Translations under genes and position numbers: made by a program
The notes under the pieces: model-generated
Told to the model about the DNA's origin: nothing
Seen by the model: only the letters and a program-made list of their open reading frames with translations
Databases searched by the model: none
From: Lepidostoma basale
Taxonomy: Eukaryota; Arthropoda; Insecta; Trichoptera; Lepidostomatidae
Assembly: GCA_022606425.2 (NCBI GenBank)
Contig: JAHDVF020000167.1
Coordinates: 62,001 to 126,000 of the forward strand
DNA: 64,000 bases
Direction of reading: 5' to 3'
Shown: piece by piece, positions 43,933 through 56,008 of the stretch
Numbering within the stretch: position 1 is the stretch's first letter
Layout: the number at the start of each line of letters is the position of its first letter

Positions 43933-44397
43933 GAATAATAATAAAATACAAAATATGGAGTACATATTCTAGCAGCGGAAATAAACAATATATGTATATG
44001 TGTACATGTGTGAAATAATATAATTAAAAAAATGGGTTTTCTGACTCTTACAAAGGTTGGATGGTTGTCTGGCTATCGATTTGTGTTCCTGTGTAGATTT
44101 CGATTAACAATTTTACCACATTCTCGATTGCCGTCATATTTTACCCGTTCGGGGAATCGTTAATTGGTTGAAGCAGGATTCGTAGAAGCAGATTTACTGG
44201 ATGGGAAATTCCACGGGGATTGCACACAATTTCATTTTACCTCTGGTACTGAAAATGTGATACTGTTGAAGCATTATATAATGTACGAGAATATGAAATA
44301 TTTATAAGGCTGCAAATATCGTTGTAGCCTTGGAAACTAATTTAATTAAAGCTTCTATCACATAAAATTTAGTTCTGAACTCTAATATTTTTAGTTA

Positions 44398-44529
44398 AAA
44401 CTAACTAACTAACTAACCATCACGCCGTCTCCCCGAAAGGGTAGGCAGAAAGAATGGACTGTCACCCTATTACTGATGCGGCACTCTATCCTTCTCTTTT
44501 CGCCCCGCGGGAGACACAGTGTGATGGGT
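44398..44529 (-). mobile_element. Chimeric SINE with LINE tail, second copy
   Basis: Same structure and junction as 36781-36911, and nearly identical apart from scattered substitutions. I could not find a clear target-site duplication. The 5' side may extend through GC-richer sequence to about 44580. Confidence 0.75.
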
Positions 44530-44587
44530 TGCGAACCTCATCGCAACCAATAGGCATCTCCCGCGCACACTTCGATCGTCCAACACC

Positions 44588-44677
44588 CACAAAATAAATC
44601 TAAAACAAATAATATAAAATACAATGATATAAAATAAAATAACAAAATAAAAATAATTTAACACAAAATGTTCTTTT
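44588..44677 (+). repeat. 90-bp AT-rich repeat, copy 1
   Basis: ccacaaaataaatctaaaac and gatataaaataaaataacaa are shared with 51297-51386 in the same order with few differences. Confidence 0.7.
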
Positions 44678-44822
44678 AAGAAGGTGCACATATTGTCTAT
44701 TTAATTTATGTTCCACGTATCCACGTTTTTTTTTTTTTTTTGACACAAATGTCATATATTTGTTGTGTGTAAACTACTGCCGATTAGTTTCGATTCTTAA
44801 CCATTTCAATTAACAATAAACT

Positions 44823-44950
44823 ATAAGAATTAATTGTATCTCAATAGAGACGAAGATGTAAATTGTTTTCTAGGGAACAGAATATGGTGGCCGAAGCGCT
44901 TACAGGACTTATGACCTGTCATTGATTGGGTTGAGCAATCGCTTTATGTT
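44823..44950 (+). repeat. Foldback unit, split by a TTAA MITE (part 1)
   Basis: taattgtatctcaatagaga through cattgattgggttgagcaat and cgctttatgt. It continues at 45502-45700 with caacattccccattccgccc and gtatatatgctagaatgctg. The break falls exactly at the TTAA of the uninterrupted copy at 50534-50545. Confidence 0.8.
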
Positions 44951-44954
44951 TAAC

Positions 44955-45497
44955 CCTCCGTTCCCTATGATGGGTATCTTCTACACGTTACTTCTAATAA
45001 ACATTAATTTCTCAATAAATATAATAAATACAAGGTTAAGATTTTAGGTATTCCTCCATAATATATTTACGCATTGATTTAAAAAATTATTTTAATAATA
45101 ATCAGAATTTACCGGGTACATCGGAGGTATTTTGTGAACATCGGTAACGAATTTGCGTATAAACAGCGCTGCGAGTGCGTGACAGTATATTCACATCTCA
45201 CTCTTGCATACTTCACTGTGGAAGCGCGAGGAGCTCAATGTTCTCACTGCCGCCGGCAGTAGCTCTCGGGCTTTCAACCAGAGTGGACCTATGCCCGTTC
45301 CGTGAGCGTTGCCAGATGTTTTTTTAATGTTTTCAGAAAATAAATCTCAATTGTTATAATTTTTGACTTCAATTATAATTAATTATGAGGATTAGCTTTG
45401 AATGTTCTTATTTTTCTGATTTAATTTTCCACTATTTTTTTATCGGGTTACCCAACACCGGAACGCGCGTTTTCATTTTAGCACCGTAAGGGAAAGG
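44955..45497 (-). mobile_element. 543-bp piggyBac-type MITE, second copy
   Basis: TTAA lies at 44951-44954 and 45498-45501. It has the same ends and internal blocks as 7311-7854 but in reverse orientation. Length differs by one base, with scattered substitutions. It is nested inside the foldback-unit repeat. Confidence 0.9.
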
Positions 45498-45501
45498 TTA
45501 A

Positions 45502-46349
45502 CAACATTCCCCATTCCGCCCTTTTTACGACCACCACGTCTGACAAATTTTTGGAAGTTGTATATATGCTAGAATGCTGCGCCTATCTTCACATTTTTTA
45601 GTTCACTCTACACTAGTGTCATATATTAAGAGTGGGAAGCATTAAGCAGAATTGTATATATGCTAGAATGCTGCTTGAAAATATGCTAGAAAACACTATT
45701 AATTTTCAGTGATCACTAAAAATTGTTTTACATATTTATGAAACGGTTTTTTTATTAATTCCTAAATTCATTGCACAATTAATAACCACTGATGAAAAGT
45801 CCAAGATCACTGCTGGTCCATTCAATGAGAGTAACAATCGATATTCCGAGACGCAATAAACTGTACCGATTCCACCTGACTCTATGCATATTGGAGTCAT
45901 TTCCCTTTCAATTTGCCCGTTCAAAGCCACGAGCAAACAGAAGCACAGCCAGCCGCCAGTGAATGTTCGTGATTTTTTTAAATAAATTGTTTAGAAAATA
46001 TAATAAAACGATTTTTTTAAGGAAACGAAATAATTGAATATGATATTTTTGATCATTGTTTAAGAAACAATAAGAAAGCGTAATAAATAACAGCGCCGAA
46101 ACCCGATCACATTTTGTCAAATTTTATTTATTTGTGTATAAGATAAAATTGTCGTTCATACGAAGAAGTAAAATTATTGATAATGGACTATATTCCGAAG
46201 CGTTAAATACTTATATTTTAGGTATGATCAATCAAATGCTATAGTTTTCATAGTAATTAACTGAGAAAAATAGGATTTTACTATTGTAAATTATCGCAAT
46301 TCATAACTCAAGTAAACTTCCACGCTGCTACGTCTTATATTAAAATCAA
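45502..46349. other. Foldback-unit remainder, then intronic sequence
   Basis: 45502-45700 is the second part of the interrupted repeat (gtatatatgctagaatgctg appears twice). After that no gene or element is recognised. Confidence 0.5.
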
Positions 46350-47113
46350 AATACGGGGGTAATTCGTAAAGTAAGGTTCCCTATGCTGTCAATAAAGATA
46401 GCGGCGCGCTGGAAGAAATCTGGCAACACTGGCTGATTCATCAACTCCTCCACTCTCTGCTACGCTACACCCCTCAGTGTCAGCATGGCAGCCATTGAAG
46501 ATGGAGCTTCCTATCGATGTTTCCGCCAGATGCGAAGTTGAGAGCATAATGCTTGAGGATCGGAGGATTACCATTAACGAACTTGCTCTTCGTATTCCTG
46601 GGACTTCCAACACCACAATTCACAAAAATACAACTGAAAAATTAGGCTATCGAAAGGTGTGTGCGCGGTGGGTACCACGAATGCTCACGGAAAACCACAA
46701 GCAGAAACGTATTGAGCGCTCGACCTCATGTCTCAAATCAAACTCAAGAACTGCTGTCAGATTTTGGCTGGACTGTTTGGCCCCACCCACTCTACAGTCC
46801 GGACCTAGTCCCTGGTGATTACCACTTATTCCCAAAATTAAAGGAACACTTGGGTGGAATGCGCTTCCATACTGATGATTAAGTCAAGGAAGAGGTTATT
46901 CGATTTCTCAGAGGAATGGCGGCAGAATTTTATGACTTGTGGATACAAAAGTTGGAGCATCATCTGCAAATGTGTTTAGACTTACCCGTGGTGATTATGT
47001 AGAAAAATAGAATAAGTAAGCTTAAAAATGATGTATAATGCAAAGGAAAACAATAAAGCTGTATATTTTTAAAAAATATGGGAATCCTGTTTTATGAATG
47101 ACCTGAGTGGTTT
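46350..47113 (+). mobile_element. Mariner element remnant
   Basis: Imperfect inverted ends: gggggtaattcgtaaagtaa and ggttccctat on the left; aggtcattcataaaacagga and ttcccatat read inward from the right. TA dinucleotides flank at 46352 and 47113, but the ends differ in length, so exact borders are uncertain. It encloses the dead transposase at 46485-47010. Confidence 0.75.
46485..47010 (+). pseudogene. Mariner transposase, both first catalytic Asp lost
   Basis: After a damaged N-terminus it encodes ELALRIPGTSNTTIHK (second helix-turn-helix), EKLGYRKVCARWVPRMLTEN and HKQKR. A deletion then joins this to ARPHVSNQTQELLSDFGWTV, HPLYSPDLVPGDYHLFPKLK, EHLGGMRFHTDD, a stop, VKEEVIRFL and a GDYVEK end in another frame. 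The third catalytic Asp (SPDL) remains. The segment with the first two (D-x34-D architecture) is missing apart from the residues after the second. Typical mariner proteins are about 345 residues; about half is left. Confidence 0.88.
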
Positions 47114-49769
47114 ACAGTGTTTTTAAGATACATTTTTTGTTAATATTTAATATATTTCAGTACTTTCCTGGAACAAAAAAATTAAGTATCGTATACTCAA
47201 GAAGTATTACGGCCCGCCTGTGCCGATCTTCTGGCTGGCGAATCAAGCAGGTGGGTCGGAGAAGTAATACCGGATGATATTGGCTATGTACTATATTGGA
47301 ATCGCCCAATGCCGAGGAATCAGACATGGGGTGATCGCGACGCATCCCGAGCAAACAATAATACCGCAGGTACACCACTCTGTTTGGCTTCTGGCTGTAA
47401 TAGACTGCTTGATCCAAACGTTTGAAAGTTCAAGACGTTTAATGAATCTTTGAATTTCGATTTTTGGGTTAAAATACGAGTATTTCAACAAATAACAATA
47501 TCAAAAACGCAACAATATCGTCCAAGTATTGTTTTTTATAAAAAAAGTTTATATATCAATTAATTGTCAACTTTAAAAAAACTAACGAATAAAAATTTGT
47601 TATGAACTGTTAAATAAAAAAAACTTTGTTTTATGTACTAGAGTTGTATTTTTATTTTTCGCAAAAGCTGTTTCGTCAACCTGTAATAATAATAATGTGC
47701 TAACTTTTATAGCGCCGTTTTTGTGATATAATCACCTCAAGGGCGCATTAAGACGTGTTTTAAATCTAAAAATCTAAATGTGAACGCTGCATCTGATTTT
47801 CGCGATCGGTTAAAAAGTATAGTAGAACAAAGTATAAAGTGTTTACATCATCATCACCGAAAATTTGTTACGTTCTATTGACACAAATAATCTGGTTTTA
47901 AATAAAAAAATTCGTATTGATGTCTTATGGTTATCTCAATTCATTATTATGGGATTTATGTGTTTTGCTATGGTATATGAGGATATTAAAAAAAAACTGT
48001 TTTTAGGGTGCGTAAGGCAAAAAATTATCACTCCGTTATCAGAATTGAAAGCTCTTTGAAAACTCTAACCAAGTAACTAATGTAGAACAAAAACTATCAA
48101 ATCATCGCTTCTGATTGAAATAACGCAATTCAAAATATTTAAATAATAACGGGTTTACAAAAAAACATTGTCTTCTTGTTTTGTATGTAACATTAAATAA
48201 AAAGTACAACCGTTGGGTTTTATATTGTCATTGATATGTCTTTGGGATCAGAATAAGAAAAAGGCTCATGGGATTAAAGCAAAAGAAATATATTTCTCGG
48301 ACAAAAAAGATTCGCTATAGTTGTTTGTGTTCAACTATCAGAAGTCGGAAAAGTATTATCGCCAAAGTGTGTATGGATGACTGTGTATGTAATGAAGGTA
48401 AGCAATATACGAATGTGTGTATTGCAAATTGAATGAACGAGCTTTAAGTCACTTTCCATCACAACAAAAGCTCGTTGTTTGGAAGTCTTTGACAGGCGAT
48501 GTTTGTTATTTATTATCTGGAGGATACCTTCCTAAACCACCGCATGTCAAATATAGTCCCTTTCATACCGTTGTTACGGACTACCATTTCAACGGTTTAC
48601 GACAGTTTTGGACGTAAACTTTGGAAAAGGTAAAAAAAAACTCTCCTTTAGATGTATATGATGTTGTAGGTAAAAGCAGTTTATTATTTATGTACGAATA
48701 TAAAGTCATTTGGGACTTCAATATACACCGAATAATGAAACAATAAAAATGTGTCCATCAAACGGGTAATGATGTCACAGGAAATCGTGTTGATAAATAT
48801 TTTATATATACGAACATATTGTATTCAGGGATTAAATCGTTTTCTTTTAAGAATTTATTTAAATAACAATTTTTAGCAGAAAAATAACTTTCATAAATAC
48901 CTCTCTGCAACTAAAGTCAGCAATCGTTTTTACACTACAAAAATTACCTTTGTCATAGAAAATACAATTTGGTAAATCATTGTAAATTTCATTAATATTA
49001 AAAATGGAAATTATGGATTATTTCATTTAATTGAGAGTTTAATTACTTAAAAAAAATATTTTATTAACAGTTGCATGTTACGAAAAGTTCTTATTATTCT
49101 TAGTGTAAAACTTTGAAGGTAAATATTTGACCAGAAAAAATATAATAAATAATTCATAATGGATAGGGAAAGGACTAATAATCGAATAAGATTTGAGGTA
49201 CGAGCCTAAACAAATTCAATGTATTTCCAAAGCAAAGATTTTTTTAATGAAATGTAGCTTTCGTGTATTTGATAATAAAGAAAAAGAGGATGATGATGTT
49301 TGTTATTATGGTATTCGTTAATAAATCTTATGTTCATTATATTTAAACAAACGAGTACACAATAGTTTTTTGTTAGAAGTACTTACTTTGTAAATAGATA
49401 TTTAAAAATTATAAAAACATATGAAATAATAGGAACACTCTGCATTTAACCACATAATGATAATTACATTAGAAAGCCAATAAGTTTCAGAGCAATATGA
49501 AAACTACAAAAACATGTATAAAAATACTCGTATAAAAGAGGAAAAGGGATTAACAAAAATGTTTGTCTTTGGAATTAACAAATCGCTATAAAATTTAAAG
49601 ATAACGTAAGGTATCATAAATATCTAAGGGTAGATAATAAGGTAATTGAAATTAATGAGTAAATACTACTTACAATGCAAACTATCACATCAAATGTAAT
49701 GGATTATTTAATACAAAATAACAAATTAAAGTGATGTAAAAACAAAGCACATAAGTGTTCTAAATTGAG
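47114..49769. other. Intronic sequence, nothing recognised
   Basis: AT-rich. Short frames at 47157-47491, 47865-48059 and 48417-48617 have no family signature or splice context. Confidence 0.4.
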
Positions 49770-49838
49770 ACTTACTAACTTACTAACCATCACACCGTTT
49801 CTCTGGAGGAATAGGCAGAGAAGATATACCGCCATAAT
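49770..49838 (-). mobile_element. GTTA-tailed LINE 3' tip
   Basis: cttactaacttactaaccat, cacaccgtttctctggagga and ataggcagagaagatatacc. Decayed. Directly followed (49843-49885) by a scrap of the hammerhead-bearing repeat (cacaaattaagtgcttcata). Confidence 0.7.
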
Positions 49839-49885
49839 TTATAAATTGAGCGTCACAAATTAAGTGCTTCATAAGAATGTATTGT

Positions 49886-50412
49886 ATGTTTCTTTTACCT
49901 TTTATACTTATAAATTTAGACATAAATGATATAACAGAATGAATTGTTTTGCTATCTTAAGAGTTAAAACGGTATTTTTATTAAGCCGATAGTTCGCAAA
50001 GGAGTCAAGCATGCATGGAGTAATTGGACGTAACGAAATAAACCCGAGTGGTCCCTTGTTAGTGCGAGCATCCTGCAGCGCGCTGGTGCTGTAAGAGCGG
50101 CATTACTACTAGAACTAACAAGGCCGCCTTAAAGACATTCACGCCTGAACCGCCAAGCCATTGTAAGCGAAACATTACACTTTTTAACGAACTCTGGATT
50201 CCCGTGTCATTGGCTTTTATGTTTCCATGAATACTCTTGATGCTACTAAAATGGTACTATACCAAGACTAGAGATAAGGACATAGAAATGCGGTAGTACC
50301 CTCAACGGAAATCATCGTAAATTTTGAATAGAAAACAAAGAATTAAAGTTTTTTTTCCATCATTTAAGAAAAAATTTTTTTTTTGTATTTTCATAAATCA
50401 TTATTACATCTT
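49886..50412. other. Intronic sequence, nothing recognised
   Basis: A GC-richer stretch at 50030-50160; no gene seen. Confidence 0.4.
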
Positions 50413-50810
50413 TAAGGATTGATTGTATCTCAATAGAGACGAAGATGTAAATTGTTTTTTGGAAACAGAATATGGTGGTCGAGGCGTTTACAGGAATTAT
50501 GACATGTCATTGGTTGGGTTAAGCGATCGCTTTATGTTAACAACATTCCCCATTCCGCCCTTCTTATGAACACACCACGTCTGACAATTTTTTGGAAGTT
50601 GTATATATGCTACTATGTTGCACCACATTTCACATGTTATTAGTTCAATCTACACTAGCGCCATCTATTAAGAATATGTGTAAGCATTAAGCAAATTTTT
50701 TTTTTATTAATGCAATGTGAAAGGCTACATTTGCTAGACAACGCCAGGAGAATACTTCTCCAATTTTTATGCTTTTTTAAACTTGGACCAGTTTTTGGAT
50801 TTTTTTTTAA
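50413..50810 (+). repeat. Foldback unit, longest uninterrupted copy
   Basis: aaggattgattgtatctcaa, ggtcgaggcgtttacaggaa, agcgatcgctttatgttaac, attccccattccgcccttct and gtatatatgctactatgttg. The atgTTAAcaac at 50535-50545 is the empty-site form of the TTAA used at 44951/45498. Confidence 0.8.
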
Positions 50811-51000
50811 TGTTACCAATTTTTGTAGACAAATATGGGATTTTACCCATTACGGGTTAATCATTTTTACGGATTGATTGTATCTCAGTATCTCAATAGA
50901 GACGAAGATAACTTCGTCTCTATTGAGATACAATCAATCCGTAAAAATGATTAACCCGCAATGGGTAAAATCTAGTATTTGTCTACAAATATTGGTAACA
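50811..51000. repeat. 190-bp near-perfect palindrome
   Basis: The sequence from tgttaccaat (50811) to attggtaaca (51000) folds on itself with centre ataa (50908-50911). The only notable asymmetry is an extra 8-nt repeat (gtatctca) in the left arm. The inner arms are the start of the foldback unit (ggattgattgtatctca, atagagacgaag). The outer arms (gattttacccattacgggtt) also occur next to the foldback at 17305-17340. Confidence 0.88.
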
Positions 51001-51439
51001 TTCATCATTATTACATCGTTTAAACAATTTTTTGTACGATTTTTAACGGCGTCGTGATTTATTTTTACAACTGAGCAAAAACCTAAAATATTGCCTAAAT
51101 AAATACATTTGTTTCTGTTTTATTCAATTTTAAATATTATTATAAAAGGTAAATATCGATCGAAAATATTTTTTAACTATCAAGTTAATGGTTACATATT
51201 ATGGCCACGTGATAAGTAAATTGTGATAAGTAGATGATATGAAATAAAGTTTTAATCAAAATTTGCATATAAAATTTGTAATTACTATAGAATGTCCACA
51301 AAATAAATCTAAAATAAATAATATAAAATACAGTGATATAAAATAAAATAACAATATAAAAGTAATTTAACTCAACGTTCTTTTAGCTAGAAGATCCGGA
51401 CTAGACCATAAATATAATACATAAATGTTTTTTATTATC
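51001..51439. other. Intronic sequence with a 90-bp repeat
   Basis: 51297-51386 is the second copy of the AT-rich repeat at 44588-44677. Otherwise nothing recognised. Confidence 0.5.
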
Positions 51440-51672
51440 CTTTCTTTGATGACGTTAATGATGTAAATGGGGTGCGGAGTCGAAGCAGACCGAGGAAAAC
51501 ATGGCATGACCAAATTAATCAAATTTTAAAGGTTGGTCATGTTAGAAGTCGGAGGAATTGACGTGCGTGTATGACTTGTTGTATGAATGTGGAGGAAGCT
51601 AGAGAGGTTTTCCAGAAAAGAGAAGTGTGGCGTTGCATTTTCTCTGGTGATGGTTTGTTTGTTTGTTTTTCT
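51440..51672 (+). mobile_element. LINE 3' end, variant with GTTT tail
   Basis: aagcagaccgaggaaaacat, aaaggttggtcatgttagaa, gtgtggcgttgcattttctc, then a (gttt)n tail. Closest to 11700-11930; the tail unit differs from the main family. Confidence 0.78.
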
Positions 51673-53554
51673 TTGATGACTGAGTTGCAGTTATTTACAT
51701 ACTTTTTTTTTAATAATAAAAATAATGTTTCTATTGTAATAAAGGATTTTCTTTCTACGAAACTAGAAAATTTCTCAATTTTCTCTCAGATTTTCACATA
51801 ATCGTTCAATATATCACATGAAATGAGAAAAACGCCTAGACTTAATCTAGAAAAATCTGAAAATTATTGACACATCGCGTGTTTTGGTCTGATAACTCCG
51901 GCACTCGCTAGGCCCGTTTTTGGAAGACGTTTCCTGCTATATTATATTTTTATACGACCTTTGTTATGACGTCATAAAGTCGTTTACGTCCCCATATGCA
52001 TTTTACATGTCATTTCAACAGATGATATAATGTACCCAGCATCGTAAGAAGCTGTCACCAGTATTTAGAGACTAAACTCCATTTGTAAACAAAACATATC
52101 TAACTGAAATTAATTGCTGCTTTCATTTCAGTTTATGTAGTTATGAAGTAATTAAAATAAAGTATTTGTTGTTTTTGTCACAAATCATCTCATTTACATA
52201 AATTCTTCAGATGTTAAAAATAACAGTTTGCGATGTTTCAGATGTTAAAATTCACATGAATATACCAACTGTGTGATTATTATGATAAAAATAACGGTGT
52301 TTTATAAGTGTAATAAATAAAACTTCCTATACAAAGCTTCACTTCATGTTACAAATTCACAATTAAATAAATAGTAAAAAAATATACATATTCTTCTTCT
52401 TTGATGACATTACAGCCAATATCGAGCCTTAACCTCCACATTATTCGTCACCTTTCTGTTCTCTGCTTCGACCAATTTCAAACAAGTACAAATCATAAAT
52501 TCACTATTCAGAGACGAATTTCGGATTTTTCCTCATCCTTCAGCGCTGTAATAATAGTATAAAATGTTACATTTTTAGTGAAAACTCACAAAATGTTAAA
52601 ATCTTATAATCGTATCATATAAAATTTGGATTACTGTTAACAAAAATAGAATAGCACCTATATGTTGAATGTAATTATTACGAAACTATTTTTCAAATAT
52701 CGCTAATGATATTAGTTTTTTGGTACGGACACTATAAAAAATGATGAATCATCTGAAAAACGCTTGTATATGAATCAGTTTCATACAAAATTTATATTTT
52801 AGAAGCTTGGACTCTGGAGGAACACGCCAAACATTTATGCACCGTAAAAACACAAATATATTTTTGTTTAAGGAATCAATAAAAAGGGTATTACTTGAAT
52901 GCGAGGTTTCCCACTCTAGACCAAACAACGTGTTTGCGGAAATAAGTCTTTTTATTAAAAACGAATTTTCGATCGATAAAATATATTCATTTCCACCTGA
53001 TAATTCTAATCTTTTGTACGTCACTTCGCGTCATTCGTTTACTCATTTAAATGAAATTTCCGTATCCCTAATCTCCGATATATCAATCGCTTTCAGCGCG
53101 ATATAAATGGAAATATTTTCCCTCGTTACTTCGGCGAAAAATATTCATAGTGCCGGGTTATGACGCGGAGGAGAGCTGAGCAGGCTACAGTGGAGTGAAT
53201 CCCTCTCATTTAGCACTCCGAGTATTGTATGGAGGTCTTTGCTTAGCGGATAAGCTCCCCTTTGATAGAGCCCACCCGGACCACCCCCGGCACCCCTTTT
53301 TACATTTTTATGATATGCGGTAGATACGGATCAAAATACTGTTTCAGGGCGCAACTTTGGACTGTGTCAATGAATAAAAATGCAATGAGCGTACTTAGAA
53401 TCATTTTTATATTCATTTTTAAACTTTCATAACGAAATCTCTCTCTAATACTTTCCTAGTATAATATACATATTTTTAAACCATATATTTTTAAACCTGT
53501 TTACGCTTTTGTGTATCAAATACACTTATATATTATATATACATCATGAAATCA
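51673..53554. other. Intronic sequence, GC-richer patch at 53100-53300
   Basis: No gene recognised. Around 52385-52480 a reversed GAA-type tail (ttcttcttctttgatgacat) suggests an unidentified retroelement end. The GC-balanced 52800-53300 region has open frames on both strands with no family signature. Confidence 0.4.
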
Positions 53555-53945
53555 ACCTAATTGTCCTATAATGACATATGGAATAGAAACGAGAGCTGAC
53601 ACCATCAGAACAAAAAATCTCCTAAGAACCACAAAAATTAAGACTCTCCGATCCGTTGCGGGAACGACACTCCGAGACAGAATAAGAAATTCTGAAATAC
53701 GAAGATCTGCATTGTAGAAGATGTCGTGCGATGGGAAAGACTGAGAAGACACTACTGGAGAGATCATGTGGAAAGAGCATGTTCTGAAAGAGTGATAAAT
53801 ATAGCCGCAAATAAAGTACCAACAGTAAATCGACCTGCAGGAAGACCACCTAAAAGATGGCCAGACAGTTGGACATCTGCATTCCAGGAACAGGCTCCGA
53901 GAAATAACAAGACACAGTCCTAAATATAGCAGAAGAAGAAGAAGA
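53555..53945 (+). pseudogene. LINE C-terminus, AGA-tailed family
   Basis: Encodes MTYGIETRADTIRTKNLLRT, TLRSVAGTTLRDRIRNSEIR, a frameshift, then a RRHYWRDHVERACSERVINI segment and GRPPKRWPDSW, ending in a (AGA)n tail. The order matches 59125-59547. It is the segment after the RT domain of a non-LTR element; 5'-truncated and frameshifted. Confidence 0.8.
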
Positions 53946-54047
53946 AAAATAAAATCAACAAATATATTATTCTTCAATAAAACTATAATAATATAATGTT
54001 AACATTATAATCGCATTACAACATCGTTTAGGGGACAATATACACTT

Positions 54048-54125
54048 CCCTTGTGGGTAAAAAGAGAAAGAAAGGGAGACCTAGAGCCACCTGGAGAAAA
54101 ACCCTGCAGGACGAAGTTAAGGGGT
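54048..54125 (+). pseudogene. LINE scrap with GRPR motif
   Basis: GKKRKKGRPRATWRKTLQDE and VKGL resemble the 'GRPRTTWRRTLEEEMK' segment of insect LINE proteins. Too short for a clade. Confidence 0.5.
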
Positions 54126-54260
54126 TACACCACCCTGATGCTCAAAAAATAGGCATGAAAATAAACTTTTTTTTTGACACGGCCATTAAAAAATATGAAT
54201 TATTCTTTATTTTATGTATACATAAAAAAGATTTATATTTTCAATATTGAAAAAAAATAA

Positions 54261-54640
54261 CAATAAAAATGGCGGAGATATGAGTCGCTCAGTGGGACCC
54301 TCTTTTTAAAACCCTTGCTGATATTGTACATGATTTCTCCGTCCAGCGTTATCAGAAAAAATAAATATGTATTGTTCATTCAGAAGGGTAACAGCTAAGA
54401 CGTGATATAGGTAAAAAAATTTGGAGAAATGACAGCTGTTTGAAAAAAAAAGGATTTTCATTAAAATTTTGAGTTTAAAGATGTATATTTTTTGAATACG
54501 GAATCCAATCGAAAAAATCCTACGTCACGTCTTAGCTAAATTTTTTTCAGACAATGCTGGACAGAGAAATCATATACACCATGTTTAAAAAGAGGGTCCC
54601 GGTTAGCGACTCATATCTCCGTCATTTTTGACATTGGAAA
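54261..54640. repeat. Decayed large inverted repeat
   Basis: ggcggagatatgagtcgct and gggaccctctttttaaa (54271-54312) face their near reverse complements at 54584-54623; agctaagacgtga (54393-54405) faces an exact complement at 54525-54537. Probably an old foldback element or MITE; ends not defined. Confidence 0.65.
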
Positions 54641-55683
54641 TCTTTTTTTATTTGTATTTAAAATAAAATAAAATAAAAACACTGCACTTTGTTTTTCACC
54701 ATTATTTTAATTGACTTGGTATTAGCGGGAATCCTTGAGGCCCTATGCACTACGTAGTAAAACAAGACAAGTAAAAGAATAAGAAGTTTTAACTTAGAAC
54801 ATAAAACAAAACAAAAATCCCACCCAACGTTTAAGCTGAGTAACACAATAGAAATTCCTAAAGCAATACAATTTCATAATTCTGGTATAACAAAATATAC
54901 GACTGTTTAACTGTCACACTCTTGATAGACATATTTTTGTGTTTTAACATTATAAATAAAAACAATTCGAAATGCTAAAAATTTGTAGATTTATTTTTAT
55001 GAATTAAAACATCGATTTTTTTCACCTTTGGGTCGGTTTTTTAAATTTAAAATGTTTAATACAAAAGGAGAGACAGTTAATATTTTAAATATATATATTT
55101 AATCAAAATATTAATAGTAAATAAAAATAGTTTTACAATTTTTTGTTGATTAGTCAAGTCAAGTTTGCTTAAATTTAGGAAAGAAAAAAATCTATTCAAA
55201 CGAATTCAGGATAAGATTTGGAACAATGAGTGTTACGCATAGTTATTAAACAAATATTCAATATATCCGTGGAATGATACTTTACCTTAATCCTTAAATA
55301 CCAAACCTTTCTCGGAACTGTATTGGTTACTGCATCGATTCTGTAAATCTTGTAAGTAGATTAGCGGATTCGAGTCGCCATCCCAGGGGCTCACCTGTAC
55401 TCGCCCCACTAGGCGGCGGCCATTAGAAGATTCTGCTAATCCGACAGCTCAATTGACCTCAATACAAAGATTAGCAAAACTGAGTTGCTTAGCCGACACG
55501 ACAACACGACAATCCGTGTTTCATTGATCACTCTTCGTAGCGTTTGATCACCTCTATTATAGAAGATTGTTACAGAGATGTTAATTTTAAACTTAAATAA
55601 TTCTTTAACTTTTTCTCTTTTTCTTTTTTTGTACACTTTCTTTATACAACACTTACATTTAAAAAAAATATTAAAATTACATA
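54641..55683. other. Intronic sequence, nothing recognised
   Basis: AT-rich, apart from a GC-richer patch at 55370-55440. Confidence 0.4.
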
Positions 55684-55815
55684 GACATGTTTCGGACAAC
55701 CAATTCTTCTTCAGTGATGATTTAAAATATCATAAAATTGTTTACATGATCTGACAGATTTTATTATATTACAATTACAATACAAAGAATGGCGAATATT
55801 GAAGAAATACTTTAA
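55684..55815 (-). repeat. Penelope-like repeat, hammerhead-like
   Basis: The minus strand at 55684-55724 reads CTGAAGA, a weak hairpin, GTCC, GAAACATGTC. Upstream on the same strand are GTCAGATCATGTAAAC and the reverse of aatggcgaatattgaagaaa, both shared with 13190-13395. Confidence 0.5.
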
Positions 55816-55880
55816 CTGTTTTAATTTTGAAACCGTTTTATAATAGATATCAAAATTAATTTATTTATTTGTATGAAATT

Positions 55881-56008
55881 TTCGGGACAGCTATTTCGCC
55901 AACCTATGTTGGCATCATCGGGTGTTAAGAACAACGTAGCTTACAACATCAGTTGATTGTAATAGATAATGATGCCAAAATAGGTTGGCAAAAAAGCTGT
56001 CGCGACAT
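55881..56008. repeat. Inverted pair of hammerhead-like motifs
   Basis: The minus strand at 55881-55930 has CCGATGAT, a GCCAAC/GTTGGC hairpin, then GAAATAGCTGTC. The plus strand at 55966-56008 has AATGATGCC, AGGTTGGC, AAAAAAGCTGTCGCGACA. Both belong with 7150-7195. The two face outward around a short spacer. Confidence 0.55.

Noticed and set aside
48417..48617. 66-codon frame
   Set aside because: No homology recognised, no splice sites, too short to support alone.
52807..53106. Overlapping ~95-codon frames on both strands
   Set aside because: No recognisable motif, and symmetrical opening on both strands suggests low stop density, not coding.
53552..53977. 141-codon minus-strand frame
   Set aside because: Antisense of the AGA-tailed LINE end.
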